Assembly: GCA_015227615.1 (NCBI GenBank)
Contig: JAALGZ010000002.1
Span: 1,364,001 to 1,428,000, forward strand
Direction: 5' to 3'
Source: Labyrinthula sp. Ha
Taxonomy: Eukaryota; Sar; Bigyra; Labyrinthulida; Labyrinthulaceae
Length of the DNA stretch: 64,000 bases
The translations under genes and the position numbers were made by a program. Within the stretch, counting starts at the first letter, position 1. The number at the start of each line of letters is the position of its first letter. The notes beneath the pieces were generated by a model. That model ran no database searches. It worked only from the letters and a program-made list of their open reading frames with translations, and was not told the origin of the DNA. Below, one piece after another: positions 1 to 11,199 of this stretch.

Positions 1-29
1 GCACCTTCTGAAGACCTTCGAAAGCTGAT

Positions 30-235
30 CACAGGACATGGGAATAATCAGTAATAGGATGTAGTTGCTCCATGTGGCTAATTTTGTTGAAGTTTTGCGT
101 ACGGTGAAAAAATCAAAAAAAAATTTTTGGTTATTTCACGGAAAACCTTCTGATGCAGCCTTCTATTGATAGTTAATTAATTATCAATAATCAAACAAAA
201 TGATTTTGGAATCATCAGAACCAATCACATGGAAA
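30..235. repeat. Dispersed repeat, copy A
   Basis: This stretch resembles positions 49100-49310 in the same orientation. Shared blocks, in order, are a 'caataggatgt' or 'taataggatgt' block, 'ccatgtggctaa', 'cttgcgtac' or 'tttgcgtac', a poly-A/T patch, 'gcagcctt', and an AT-rich 'attaattatcaat'-like patch ending near 'tcaaaatgg' or 'acaaaatga'. The similarity is interrupted by small indels and substitutions, so both are old copies. The left limit is uncertain because the window begins here. Confidence 0.55.
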
Positions 236-1317
236 AATATTGGCAATTCTCCTGTTGATAAACCATCATTATTACAAATTCCACACCTACTTCTATAGCA
301 AATACCTACAACCAAAGGTATGCTAAACTTAATCTCATATACAATGTATGGGGTATTTTATATATAACATGCACGTTAAATAACCACTGGGATGATTAAT
401 ATTTCTCCAACAAAGTTCTTACTCCTTATTGGTCATTGCCAATATTTCTACCATGTTTCCTTAGCGATTTAAAAAAAGATATGAGTTATTAACAACTTGC
501 TCATGAACAAACCAGACCACCATGATGTTCTAACGCCTTGTTTCAGGTTCACAAGCATTGAATCGAGGCATGAGTTAAGACTATATCAAAGTGTGGACAC
601 CTATTAACTCTTAATGTTAATGAAATAAATGCTTTGCAGAGTAAAGTGCACGGTCATTAAGTAGAAAGCAAATATTAACGCAACAACTTCTCTTGCTCTA
701 TAGCCACAGATAAAATGTCCATGTACTTTTCCAACTATTCGCGAACTCTGCATTAGTTCGTAGTTATATCATAATGCATAAGTAGTAAAAAGAGCATTAC
801 AGTGTATGAAATATCGTAGCAATTATGAAACCAGCTCTCCGTTCCTTAAGTTATGACTTATAATTCCAGCTTCCGCCAGAGATAAGTACAGATCTTAGAT
901 GGACAAATGTGTTCAGATACGGCAATGTTGCTACGGATAAAAAAATATACTCATTACTGTCTTGGCAATATGTTCAAAATCAATTTACTAGTACTGTAGG
1001 TGGGCACGTTTTTAATCACAACAAGATCTCTTCGAATGAATATATAGAATACTCCCGCTACCCTTCTGTAAATACTAGAAAAATTAACGTAGTACGTTTA
1101 ACTTGCTTGTCAATCATCCCGGACTACAAAGATATGTACAGAATCTCTTCTGGAACTTTATAGAACCTCTCCGCATACTACTAGAATATGTTTACCTTCG
1201 ATATGATTTATCAAGTAATGTAGAATATATTTTCTGGATTTAATCTATATTAATACCTTTTCTCTTTCGGGTACTGCTGAAGCATTAGAAGTGGCCTACC
1301 AGTCAATGAATCACTAC
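236..1317. other. Intergenic, no gene recognised
   Basis: AT-rich sequence with only short open frames, the longest an 84-codon plus-strand frame at 909-1163 with no recognisable motif. It ends at the target duplication of the MULE at 1318. Confidence 0.5.
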
Positions 1318-1326
1318 AGAGAAAGC
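1318..1326. repeat. Target-site duplication, left (agagaaagc)
   Basis: The nine bases agagaaagc directly abut the left terminus of the MULE and are repeated exactly at 5333-5341 beyond the right terminus. Nine base pairs is the classic target duplication length for Mutator-like elements. Confidence 0.85.
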
Positions 1327-1405
1327 GGGCGCGGGTTTTTTGACTCCGGAGTCAGATACTCCTCGCGATTTCATTGGTCAGATCGATTTCCCAAAATTTT
1401 TTTTC
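1327..1405 (+). repeat. MULE left terminal inverted repeat
   Basis: It reads inward as gggcgcgggttttttgactc and continues through the CCGGAGTC palindrome, a TTTCATTGG block and a run of T. The reverse complement of 5254-5332 matches with scattered mismatches over the whole length. Confidence 0.85.
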
Positions 1406-1541
1406 ATCATACTTCGTCTGAATAAAGAAGGCGCAGAATGCCAATTTCTCATACTTAGACGAAATTTCGAGTGCGCAGAATTTGTGAATCCCATACTTAG
1501 AGAAAATTTAAAGAGAGCAGACACAAATATTTTGGGCAAAT

Positions 1542-3664
1542 TTGAAAACAAAATTACGAACAAAAACTATGCAAAAAGACGAAACGAAAGGGACGAGCCT
1601 CCAACCAGAGGTTCTAGACCCTGAACAACAAACTCAAACAGATATACTAGGAAAATGGACTGCAGCAACCTATTCTACGTCAGAAGAAATGCTGGAAGTG
1701 ATCAGTAGAGTTGCCAGTGGTCGTTTTAAGTGGAAAATTCGTGCTTTTCACTACTTTGACGAGGCAATTAGCTTTGCTAAGTGGGGTTGGAACTGCAAAA
1801 GACTTAAGAGATGTAAAATTAAGTGTAGTTCAGACAAAAATTGCTCTTTTGAAGTTAACATTAAGCTTAATCTTGAAACTTCTAAGTACATTTTCGTCGT
1901 AATTAACGAAAATCACTGCAATCATGAGGTAAAAGCACTAGGAAAGATAAAAAAATATGTACAACAGCTTATAACTGAAGAATTAAAAATGATTAAACAC
2001 CTAGGAGTTGCCGATAGTGGAATTGCAGCGGCAGATGTCGCTCTACATCGCAATTTTCAAGGCATATTGTTTGACAAAGAACTAGTAAAACGAATTATGA
2101 AAAAAGCTAAAGAAGGCGTTGACGCTAGCGAAGATAATAATATTAAAAAGCTAATTAAGTGTGGGAAAAGATGCTTAGAACGTGGAGGAAGATTTGATCT
2201 GACTTGGGATTATCCCAAGGAAGGCAAAGCTATTCTAAATGGACTAAGCTTTCAAGAAGACCTACAAAATAAATTAAAAAAAGTATAAGGGGATAGTATC
2301 CAAGTGGATACTACCCATGGAATGAGCAGATATCGATTGGTGGCAATGTTCCCTTGCGGGATCGATTGCTTCCGTAAAACAATAAATTTCGGATGCTCAA
2401 TGATGGAAAGTGAGGCCAGTAAGGATGTTGTGAAAGGGCTGAAACTTCTGGGTCTTCAGGATGCGAAAGTCATCATGACCGATGGGAGTAAAGCTCTGGA
2501 AGCAGCTGTTGAGGAACTAGGGGTATCTCACGTTCTTTGCAGGAAACACTTTCTTTCAACCTTAAACTCAGCAACATCTGGCCTAAAAGGGATGAAAAAA
2601 AATAAAATTTACAAGCAGCTTGGGGGATATTCTCACTGGAATCTTTTCAGAAGAAGAAGAACTTGATCAGCTTATTGAAAACATGTTGATTGAATATTCT
2701 GAAGTAGCACAGCAAGTTGCCCTAAAAAAAATTAAGGAAAAAAAAACAAAGTGTGTTGGGAAATCACGAGAAAACTTCCAACGTTCTCTCACAGCGCTAC
2801 TCAGAGGGTTGAATCATTTCACTCAGCCATCAAAGGGAATGGTTCTTTAAAAAGTACTCTCAAAACCTGGACCCTTGATGAGGTTGTGACTTACCACGAG
2901 AATAATGTGGATAAGTACATGGGGAGAACTTTGAAAAAGATCAAGGATTTGATTAGGGAGGATAAAGATTTTTCAAAGGAAGCTGAAGAAATTTTCATAC
3001 ACAGTTGACGTTAATGAGAGGGTGTTGAATCGTTGAAGAGTTGAGCGCAGCAAAGCTCATTGGAAGTGATTCAAACATGGGAATAAGGATGAAGCATGTG
3101 TTGGAGGTTGTTGAAAGGGAAGGGGTAAAACTTCAGTCATGTACTTGTGAAACGTAGACAAATCAACGTTCTCCATGTCGTCACTATGCCCGGTATTGTG
3201 ATCGTAAAAGGATCAAATACATGGACATAGATCATCTTCCAGCGAGGTGGAGGTACCAGGAGCATCCTTTGTTCAAGCAGGCACTAAGGGAGATGGGGCG
3301 AGAAGTCGATGGCCCACGTGGGTGTATTGAGTTCAAGGTGAAAGTTCCACCTGTGAACGCAGCTTGCATCCCAAGAAAGCCGGAAGCTAAATATTCCAAG
3401 CTCCTCACTGCATGCAAAGCGCTCTGTGAAGAGGCGAAAAGCAGCAACGAGGGCTGGAAGAAGAGCTACGCAGCAGTCTTGAAGATGACCGCTACGCTAA
3501 GGGAGAACCCAGATGGAGACTTCAGGGATTTGGATGAAGTTTCTGAAGAAAGTGAGGTTATGCTTGAGTCAGCAAGGAAGAGGATCAAAGGAAGGAAGGG
3601 GAACGGAGAAAACGTCGCTTTACCTCTGGACTTCTCACAAAATGCTTTTCTGACGGATCAGTAA
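1542..3664 (+). pseudogene. Decayed MULE transposase
   Basis: Frame 1 from 1542 gives a Lys-rich N-terminus and a FLYWCH/WRKY-GCM1-like zinc region (Cys residues around codons 80-105, then HCNH). It is stopped by a TAA at 2286-2288 and continues in the same frame into the MULE catalytic core (DTTHGMSRYRLVAMFP at 2307, then MTDGSKA). A frameshift near 2625 moves to a second frame (IFSEEEELDQLIEN). Another near 2790 moves to a third, with the catalytic Glu region TQRVESFHSAIK. After further breaks at 3005-3070 the frame resumes with a SWIM zinc finger (SCTCET, stop TAG, SPCRHYARYC) around 3135-3205. The last open piece, 3221-3664, is a Lys/Glu-rich tail of 147 codons. At least two nonsense codons and several frameshifts make this a pseudogene. 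Confidence 0.85.
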
Positions 3665-4935
3665 GGGTTTAATTTTTGAAGTTTTCTTTTTCTTGAACTT
3701 TTGTTCTTAAATATAAAACCTTCAACCCAAACCCCTCTCCCTTTTCTTTGAAATATAAATCCCTGAACCCAAACCCCTCTCCCTTTTTTTTGATATACAA
3801 ATCCTTGAATTTTTTTCTTGAAATATAAAACCTTCAACCCAAACCCCTCTCCCTTTTTTTTTGAAATATATATCCTTGAACCCAAACCCCCTCCCTTTCT
3901 TTTGAAATACAAATCGATGAATTTCTTTTTGAAAATATAAAATCCTGGAGATGTTTCTTTTGAAATATAAATCTTTGAACCTTTTTTTTCAAAATATAAA
4001 ATCTTTGAAGTTTTTTTTTGAGAATATAAATTCCTTGAACCATTTTTTGAAATACAAAATCTTTGAAGTTTTTTTTTTGAAAATACAAATTCCTTGAACC
4101 TTTTTCTTTTGAAAATATAAATTCCTTGAACTTTTTTTAAGAATATAAATTCCTTGAACCTTTTTCTTTTGAAATATAAGTTGAACCCTACCACCTAACC
4201 ATGTAGAAGAGAACTGAGTTCTCAACCACATTTTCAACCCTATCCCAAAGTAAGAAACTTGATCCTTGAAAAAAATCTGAACCACCTTTTCAACCCTATC
4301 CCAAAATATTTTTCCTGAACCCCGAAATGCTTTTTGAAAACATTTTTAACCCAAACCCCCAACCACGCAGAAGAAAATCTGAGATCCCTGAACTTGTTTT
4401 TGAAAATATAAATCCTTGAACCTTTTTTGAAATATAAAATCCCTGAACTTTTTTTTGAAAATATAAAATCCTTGAACTTTTTTTTAAGAATATAAATTCC
4501 TTGAACTTTTTTTTGAAAATATAAATTCCTTGAACTTTTTTTAAGAATATAAATTCCTTGAACCTTTTTCTTTTAGAATATAAATCCTTGAACTTTTTTC
4601 TTTGAAAATACAAAATCCTTGAGCTTTTTCTATTGAAATATAAGTTGAACCCTACCACCTAACCATGCAGAAGAGAGCAAAACTCTCAACTGCATTTTCA
4701 ACCCTATCCCAAGTTTTAAAATTCTGAACCTTTTTTTGAAATATAAAATCTTGAACATTTTCTTTTAAAATAAGAAATCCTGAACCTTTTTTGTTTTAAA
4801 TATAAAATCTTGAAGCTTTTTTGTTTTAAATATAACATCTTGAACATTTTTTCTTTTAAATATAACATCTTGAACATTTTCCTTTTGAATATAAAATCTT
4901 GAAAATTTTGTTTTTAAATATAAAATCTTGGTCCC
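3665..4935. repeat. Degenerate minisatellite inside the MULE
   Basis: Roughly 28-35-bp units read 'ccttgaac', a T-run and 'gaaaatataaat', and recur about forty times with variable T-run length. A longer unit, beginning gaaatataagttgaacccta and ending tttcaaccctatccca, occurs at 4171-4250 and again at 4635-4711, about 460 bp apart. A related partial unit lies near 4345-4390, so the array has a higher-order period. Periodic minus-strand frames across it (up to 178 codons) are simply the array read through and are not called as genes. Confidence 0.85.
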
Positions 4936-5253
4936 TGATTAGTTGCTGGTGTTAAAATAATTCTTCCCCCTTTCAGCACCTATGTATTAACAAAAGAATA
5001 TACCTTTATCCCTTACTACCTCACTTCCTGCACTCCATCTTTTTGAATTTATATACCTCTTGTAAGCTTTTCTTCATTTCTTGTAAATAATTGTTGATTT
5101 TTTCCAAAATTTGGTTTATTCTTTATCAATCGTGTTCCATCTTTGAAAATATCATCTTTTCTTGTTCTTAATCTTGTTCTTTGATGTCTTTTACTATCAT
5201 GATCTCGTGATTTCATATTTTCAATCTTTATTTTGTTGGTTTGTTTTTTTTGA

Positions 5254-5332
5254 AAAAAAATTTTTGGCAATTGAAAATTCGGCCAATGAAAATTTGTAGT
5301 ATTTGACTCCGGAGTAAAAAAACCCTGTTCGC
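5254..5332 (-). repeat. MULE right terminal inverted repeat
   Basis: The reverse complement begins gcgaacagggttttttt and then ACTCCGGAGTC, followed by a TTTTCATTGGCC block and a T-run. It pairs with the left terminus at 1327-1405. Confidence 0.85.
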
Positions 5333-5341
5333 AGAGAAAGC
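5333..5341. repeat. Target-site duplication, right (agagaaagc)
   Basis: Exact copy of 1318-1326 immediately outside the right MULE terminus. Confidence 0.85.
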
Positions 5342-7286
5342 TATGCTTTTCATTTTCTAAGTATCATTCGTATCAATTTAGAGTCTTCTTAGCTGAAACA
5401 AAAAAAAACAGTGCAACACATTTTTTTAATTCAAAAGGCAATGCTTCAACTCAATAGTCATTGATATAGATAGGAACTCTTGTACGCCTTGAACTCAGTA
5501 TATTTATTCTAAGTATGTTCAAATATATTGCAAGATTTTCAAGAATATATTTGTTATATTTTTCCCTCTTTTTCTTATGCGCTTCAAGGTTCTCATGACT
5601 TCTTACTCCTTAATCTTAAGAACAGATAAAAATCTGGTGTTGTGGCTTCCTAAGACGTAGTTATTAAGTAGAAGTATTGTTTCTCAAATTAGAAATATTT
5701 TATTGAATAAAATAACTTATGTTAAATATATCTTATTGGACTACAGATTGTTTCAATGCAAAATATGCCCAGTTTCGTTTTCTCAAATTACTGCAGCGGA
5801 AACCATTCTTAGCTTTAACAGCTTTGTTTATGTGTTCAAGAACTTTGATAAATGACTTTCCAATTTAATTCTAAATTCTACCGGTTTTCTTTATTTAGTA
5901 TTATGTTTTTTTTGTTTTGCCTTAACTAAAGGGTTACTCATTCTTCTCAAATTTATTCTATTTTATACTAAATTAGTGTTTAGTACCTTACCTATTGTAG
6001 CAGCTCTGATATCTTTAGCAAGGTAACACTGTGTTTATTTTTTTCGAGAAAAAAATAACGAGATTCCACAATCAAACTTTTGAAGCACTCGCTTTTTTCC
6101 TTACTTAAACTCTATACTGCTTTTTCGCTACTAAAGATTCTGAAAACTTCTTGTATTCTGTAGAAAAAAATTCCCGAGATTAATTATGCTTAAAAACTAA
6201 AACTTAAAGCTCTAACCATTCATTTCTATCACCAGGAATAGCGTCCTTAAAAGCCCAACGCTTATCCGTATCTCTAAGCGAGGCATCAAACGTATTTCAG
6301 AGCGCCACGTCATTACCATTTTCACTCAACTTCAATAATATATATTACCTATATATAATAATCCAAGACTTGACCAAATCAGTTTGTATATTCAAACTGC
6401 AACAAAGGTCAACAACTCCATTGTTATAAATAATTGAAACACATTGGTTTTGAGTCGTATCTTCTGTTTCAATAAGCCTACATTTACATATCAATAAATG
6501 TTGCTCCAGCTGTGCAATTTGTGTTTTGAGCTTTTCAATGAGATAAATGCTGCTCTGAATCAACCAACAAGCTGTAGAGAGAGTTGGATTTAATCTTGGA
6601 AGATTTTTTTTTGTGGTTCAGTATTAATTCATTACTTTGAGGCTAATATTATACAGCATCGTATTGTCACAAATGCTAAAGTTTTCAACCTCAAGGGAAT
6701 TCTTTGAGCTGTGTAAAACTTATTAAATGTAATAAAGTGAGCAATCACTGTCTACTATAAGGGCAGAAATTAGTTTATCAATTAGAGGTGTTTAATATTA
6801 CATGTTTTATGTTTCAAGAGTACAATAATGATATTAAACCAGCTCATCTACAAACCCAGGTTTTTCAACTATTTCTACCTTTAGTTATCGTAATTTTATT
6901 TGTAATTTCATACCCCTCAGCTGGTAAGCAGCAAAAGAATAATATATTCAACGTATAGTTATGTGCGTATTTCTATCATGAAACTTAGTATAATAATATT
7001 CTTTAAAAATATTCTATACGGCAGTATCTGTTATTATTACTCGTAAAGAGTTGTCGCATGTTTGATCACACAGTAGAATTTTATCTTTTTCTCCTTAAAC
7101 TAAATATAAACTATAGTTGACATTTCAGAGTCTAAACTTGAAAGTTAGATGTGCAAAATATTTAACTTAAAGTGGAAGGTAATTTAAAAAGGGTCTTCTA
7201 AGTAGTATTTAAGAAAATTAAAATATTACAAGATAGAAATCTTTTCTTAATAAATCCTAAAGTAAAATTTATGATTCTAAGGGTTA
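5342..7286. other. Intergenic, no gene recognised
   Basis: AT-rich sequence. The only notable frame is a 72-codon minus-strand stretch at 6345-6563 with a weak coiled-coil flavour (EKLKTQIAQLEQHL). It has no supporting homology that I can see, so it is not called. Confidence 0.45.
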
Positions 7287-8825
7287 CTATGATCTTATTT
7301 TTTGTTCGTCGGTAGATTTAATATATTTCTTTGTAGTATCAAGTAGTCTATTCTTTTCTATTTGATTTATATCCTCAGTTTCGAATAATACTGGAAGAAG
7401 CTTAACCATAAAATTATTATGCGTTTTTAACAAGTATTTAAGTTTTTCATCTAAATCTAGAAACTCCAATATTGGTCTAATTTCTATCTCATTCGAAATA
7501 TTATTCTTTTTTTCAGTTGAATCACACATTAAGAACTCTGCAAAAATATCCCTTATTGTAACGGGAGATATTTTCTCTTGCTCCGTATCAACTTTGTTTT
7601 TTTTCTACATGGATAAGGAATATCTTCTTTATCTTCATCCACCATAATATATCCTTGGGTATCAATTTCATTCTTAGCAAGAAGAAACGTATGTGAATCA
7701 AACCCATATAACCCCAAATTGCTTTCTTTTCCCCATCTGTTATTCAACACAGTTGGTTTTTCTGTAATATCTTCTGAGCTTTCCAAACCAAACACTTTGT
7801 TTTCATTGTCCCCAAAAACCATTACTTTTCTATCCTTAGTTATTACAAAAATAGTTTCACTTCTGCAACAAACTTCTTGAACAGGTGGTAAATCCACTTT
7901 AACTGGAGATTAAGTTTTTTCTTCAATATCTACTCCTGAATATTATTTCTCAAGAAAATAGTACCTAGTTGATACTTGTTTTTACATCCCCACATGAAAA
8001 GATCTCATGTTTTCGAAACAGCTCCCATATGATTAAGTCCCGCACTAATTTGTTTTATTGAAACATCTTGCTCAAAAACTAATTGAATAGGTTTAGAACT
8101 ATTTTCATAGCTGCCATTTCCTATTTCTCCAGATTTCCCATATCCAAATGAAAATAACTTACCATCAGTCAAAAGTACAAATGAATTTCCTTCGCCTGCA
8201 ACTACACTCTCAATATACTTTCCCTCAAAGTTCTTAATTTCAGCTGGTTTAAAATAATCTTGGAAATTCCCATGACCAAGTTGACCATAATTATTTCCAC
8301 CAAAGGAATACACAGCTGAGACTGTAGAACAGAGAGTATGGTATGCTCCACAAGATATTTGCCGAATATTTTCTAATCCTTCAACTAACTTTGGTGCTGA
8401 TAAACTAAAGTCAATTTGAAAAATATTCAATGCCTTTCTGTGTTTCCGTGTCCTAGTTCACCCCAATATCCATATCCCCATGTATAACAATGCCCTTCTG
8501 TTGAGATAGCACCAGTGAAAGTACTAGCACAATCCACCTGCTTAATTTGGATTCTATTCCCTGTAAATTATTTCAACAGAGTGGGTTTGTTCTTGTTAAT
8601 TTCATCTTCATGACCAAGTTCTCTAAGCACTGCAGCGCCAAACGTATAAACTCGTCCTTTAGCTGTCAATATTGCTGAATGTGACTCTCCTGCACCACAA
8701 GCAACTACTTCACCGCAAATATTGTCCAGTTCAATTTCAGTGGGAACTTTCGAGCTCTCCATGTGTCCAAGTCCAAGTTGTCCTTTACTACCATCACCCC
8801 AGGCAAAGATACGAGTTATTCTCAT
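7287..8825 (-). pseudogene. RCC1-repeat protein, broken copy 1
   Basis: Starting from ATG at 8825, the frame encodes RCC1-type blades (FAWGDGSKGQLGLGH, YTFGA, YTWGYGYWGELGHGN, YSFGGNNYGQLGHGN, FSFGYGKSGEIGNGS), the seven-bladed propeller family of Ran-GEF-like and ubiquitin-ligase-associated proteins. It is interrupted by TAA at 8568-8570, a frameshift near 8430, TGA at 8005-8007, TAA near 7911 and a frameshift in an A-run near 7600. A 29-nt GT-AG intron (7936-7964) is still recognisable. The tail (7287-7529) is a helical, charged C-terminus. A second copy at 17539-18982 shares the first TAA and both frameshifts but not the TGA or the second TAA, so the ancestor was probably already broken before duplication. 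Alternatively, some shared 'lesions' could be unrecognised tiny introns. Confidence 0.8.
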
Positions 8826-11199
8826 ACTTGTTTATCTTCTTTTGATCTCACTAGATATTTTGAATTGATTTGATTATTACGTCAGATTTTATTTAGATAG
8901 TGTTTTTGAATATCAAAAAATATTTTATTCGTTTTAGACATCGTAATAGTGATAATAATTTTTTTCTGTATTTAAGAGAACAAAATATACTGAATATGAG
9001 TTCTTAAAAATTTGACGACGAGAAGAAAATATTTATTATTCACTGAAATCATAAACACAAAAATTTCTTCTTAAATAATAAACAAAAGAAAGTCTGAATT
9101 TATTTCGAGAATACTATGGAAGAATTATCCCAACATACTAACTCTTTTCTTAAGAATGCATACCGAAACCCACTGATTAACTATTTTCTTGACTAATGCC
9201 AAAGGAAAATTATTCTTACATAACCACTAACTATATCTGTTTTCTTACCGATTATTCCCCCTTTACAAGGCATTTTCCTTATATATATATATACTCAGCT
9301 TTCTTTCTTACAAGCCTTTAGAAAACAATCCCTCTTCCTCTTATCTTTTATTTTTTTTACTTTTATATGTCAACTTTATGGAATATTTGGATAAGCTCTT
9401 GTTTTTTCAAATAAAATTTACTTATTGTTGAATGCTACTATTCTAAGTATACAGCTATAGACTAAACTGCGAAACAATTACAGTATACCTAATATAAACA
9501 AACTTGCAAGGTTAATCAAGACTTGATAATATACATATATCAAGTAAAATTTCAGAAATTTTTCGCTTCAATTGTTAGTTATCCTTAAATCTTATGACTA
9601 AATATTAGAGCATCGTCTAAGAAAATAATAATTAAGCCACATTTCTTGTGAACAAAATATTGGAAAACACGAGCAAATATATTGTGTAAAAACCTGTTCT
9701 GAAGTAACTTGAATGATCCCTGGAAATTAGAAAGGTCAAAAAATCATAAGAAAATTACACAGGCATTAAACATTATACAGCTCTAGAGTATCACAGCCTA
9801 ACTGAACAGTAAGCCTCTTGAGTTATTTTATTCCAAAACTGGTCAGTATAAGACCATTATTCATCAATCGCAGTAACAATCTATTGCTTAGTCTGATCAT
9901 GACTTCTATTTATATCTTCAACTAGATTGCTTATGGGATTAAAATTCATATTCTCTATTGTCTATGAATCATCTGAAAGAAACACTTAAAATCCCAGCAA
10001 TGGTTACAGTTTCAAAATATGTTCAAACTTGAAAAGGAATAACTCAGAACGAATCCTCACTTAGATACAAATGTCAAGAATAACTTAAAATGTGCCTAAA
10101 TAGTCTATGAATTGGTAAAGTTCTCGGATGACAGTATAAGTAGTAAACATAATAGCACAGCAATAGTTATTGATTTGACAGAGATAAAATTATGGAAGAA
10201 GCTGTATATGAACATATCATAAAGTTGTATTATGTGAAGACATACAGAAATTTAATAGCTTCGGTGTATAAAAATAAGTTACTAGTTTATATTATTTGTT
10301 CTGATTTTTCGTTATAACTTGTCTGCAATAATTGTGGTTGGTTTGTACATAGAAGTATCTTTTTGTATTCTACTCTGCTAATAACTTAAGCATAACGTGC
10401 ATCACTAAATTGTTCATTAGCAAATAATAGTTTTAATATTTTTCATTATCCGTAAATTATTTTTCTCCATAACCTGTTGATAATATTTCTTCTACATTGT
10501 TTGATAATAATACTTACTAGATTTATAAACGTTATAAGATGATAAATTATTCTTTTCATAGTAGCAACATCAGACTTCTCAAAGTGGTGATAATATCCAG
10601 GTTAATTTTTTTTCAGTACCTGCTTTATATTTAAATATTTTTGTTAAATCTTAATTACTACAATAAATCTGAGCATTGGATTCAATTTCCATAGATCTCG
10701 ACAGAATATAAGAAATTTTCAAATCCTTTCTTAACACACTGGATGTTAATTATTCGGTTCAATGGGAAAATAAGTAATAATAGGTCGTTTCTTTGTTCAA
10801 TAAACTCAAAAATTTTTGGTTCAACATAAACATGCTTGCAAATACGAATTTTTGTCTGCATTGATTACAAATGAGTTCTTTAATAAATGTGTTGAAGTAT
10901 TTTGGTCTTCCAGAGACTCATATTACATCTTATGGTGATTAGTGATGTATAAGTACAACATGATTTTCTTTTCATTTCTAATGTATTTGAGGTATAGAGG
11001 ATAACTTTATTAAAAATAAATGTACAAGGATTATAAATCGGATCTACAATAACCAAACATATAGCCTATCAAGTTAAATATTTGTTGAAATACTTTGATG
11101 TTGTAAAGCTATGTACTTTTATATTCTAATAAGTCGATTATAATGTATATATAAAATTTCTTTTGATTTTCTCTATCCTATGTTAAAATTTTCAATTCA
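8826..11199. other. Gene-free AT-rich stretch, possible Copia 3' part
   Basis: No gene is recognised. It lies downstream, on the minus strand, of the Copia reverse-transcriptase relic and may contain its decayed RNase H region and LTR, but I could not identify either. Short (TA)n runs occur near 9280. Confidence 0.4.

Larger units (their letters stand above)
1327..5332 (+). mobile_element. Mutator-like element (MULE), 4.0 kb, non-functional
   Basis: The element is bounded by an exact 9-bp direct repeat (1318-1326 and 5333-5341) and by imperfect inverted termini of about 80 bp that share ACTCCGGAGTC, a TTTCATTGG block and a run of T. Inside, a plus-strand frame with a zinc-binding N-terminus, a MULE-type catalytic core (DTTHG, MTDGS, RVESFHS motifs) and a SWIM-type CxC...CxH finger is broken by stops and frameshifts. 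The 3' third is a long degenerate minisatellite. Both termini and the target duplication survive although the transposase is dead, so the copy might have been moved in trans. The class call is strong; the exact family is not determined. Confidence 0.9.

Noticed and set aside
3658-4658. Minus-strand frames of 98-178 codons rich in Phe, Lys and Ile
   Set aside because: They are the T-rich minisatellite read in frame; composition and periodicity follow the DNA repeat, and there is no independent sign of coding.
8568-8570. Possible stop-codon reassignment or AAA-TAA frameshifting, suggested by TAA after AAA in the RCC1 copies
   Set aside because: Large conserved genes here (gelsolin family, INCENP, GMP synthase, lipases) are fully open under the standard code and end with ordinary stops. 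One of the AAA-TAA sites is better explained as part of a 29-30-nt intron, and after the other the frame does not shift.
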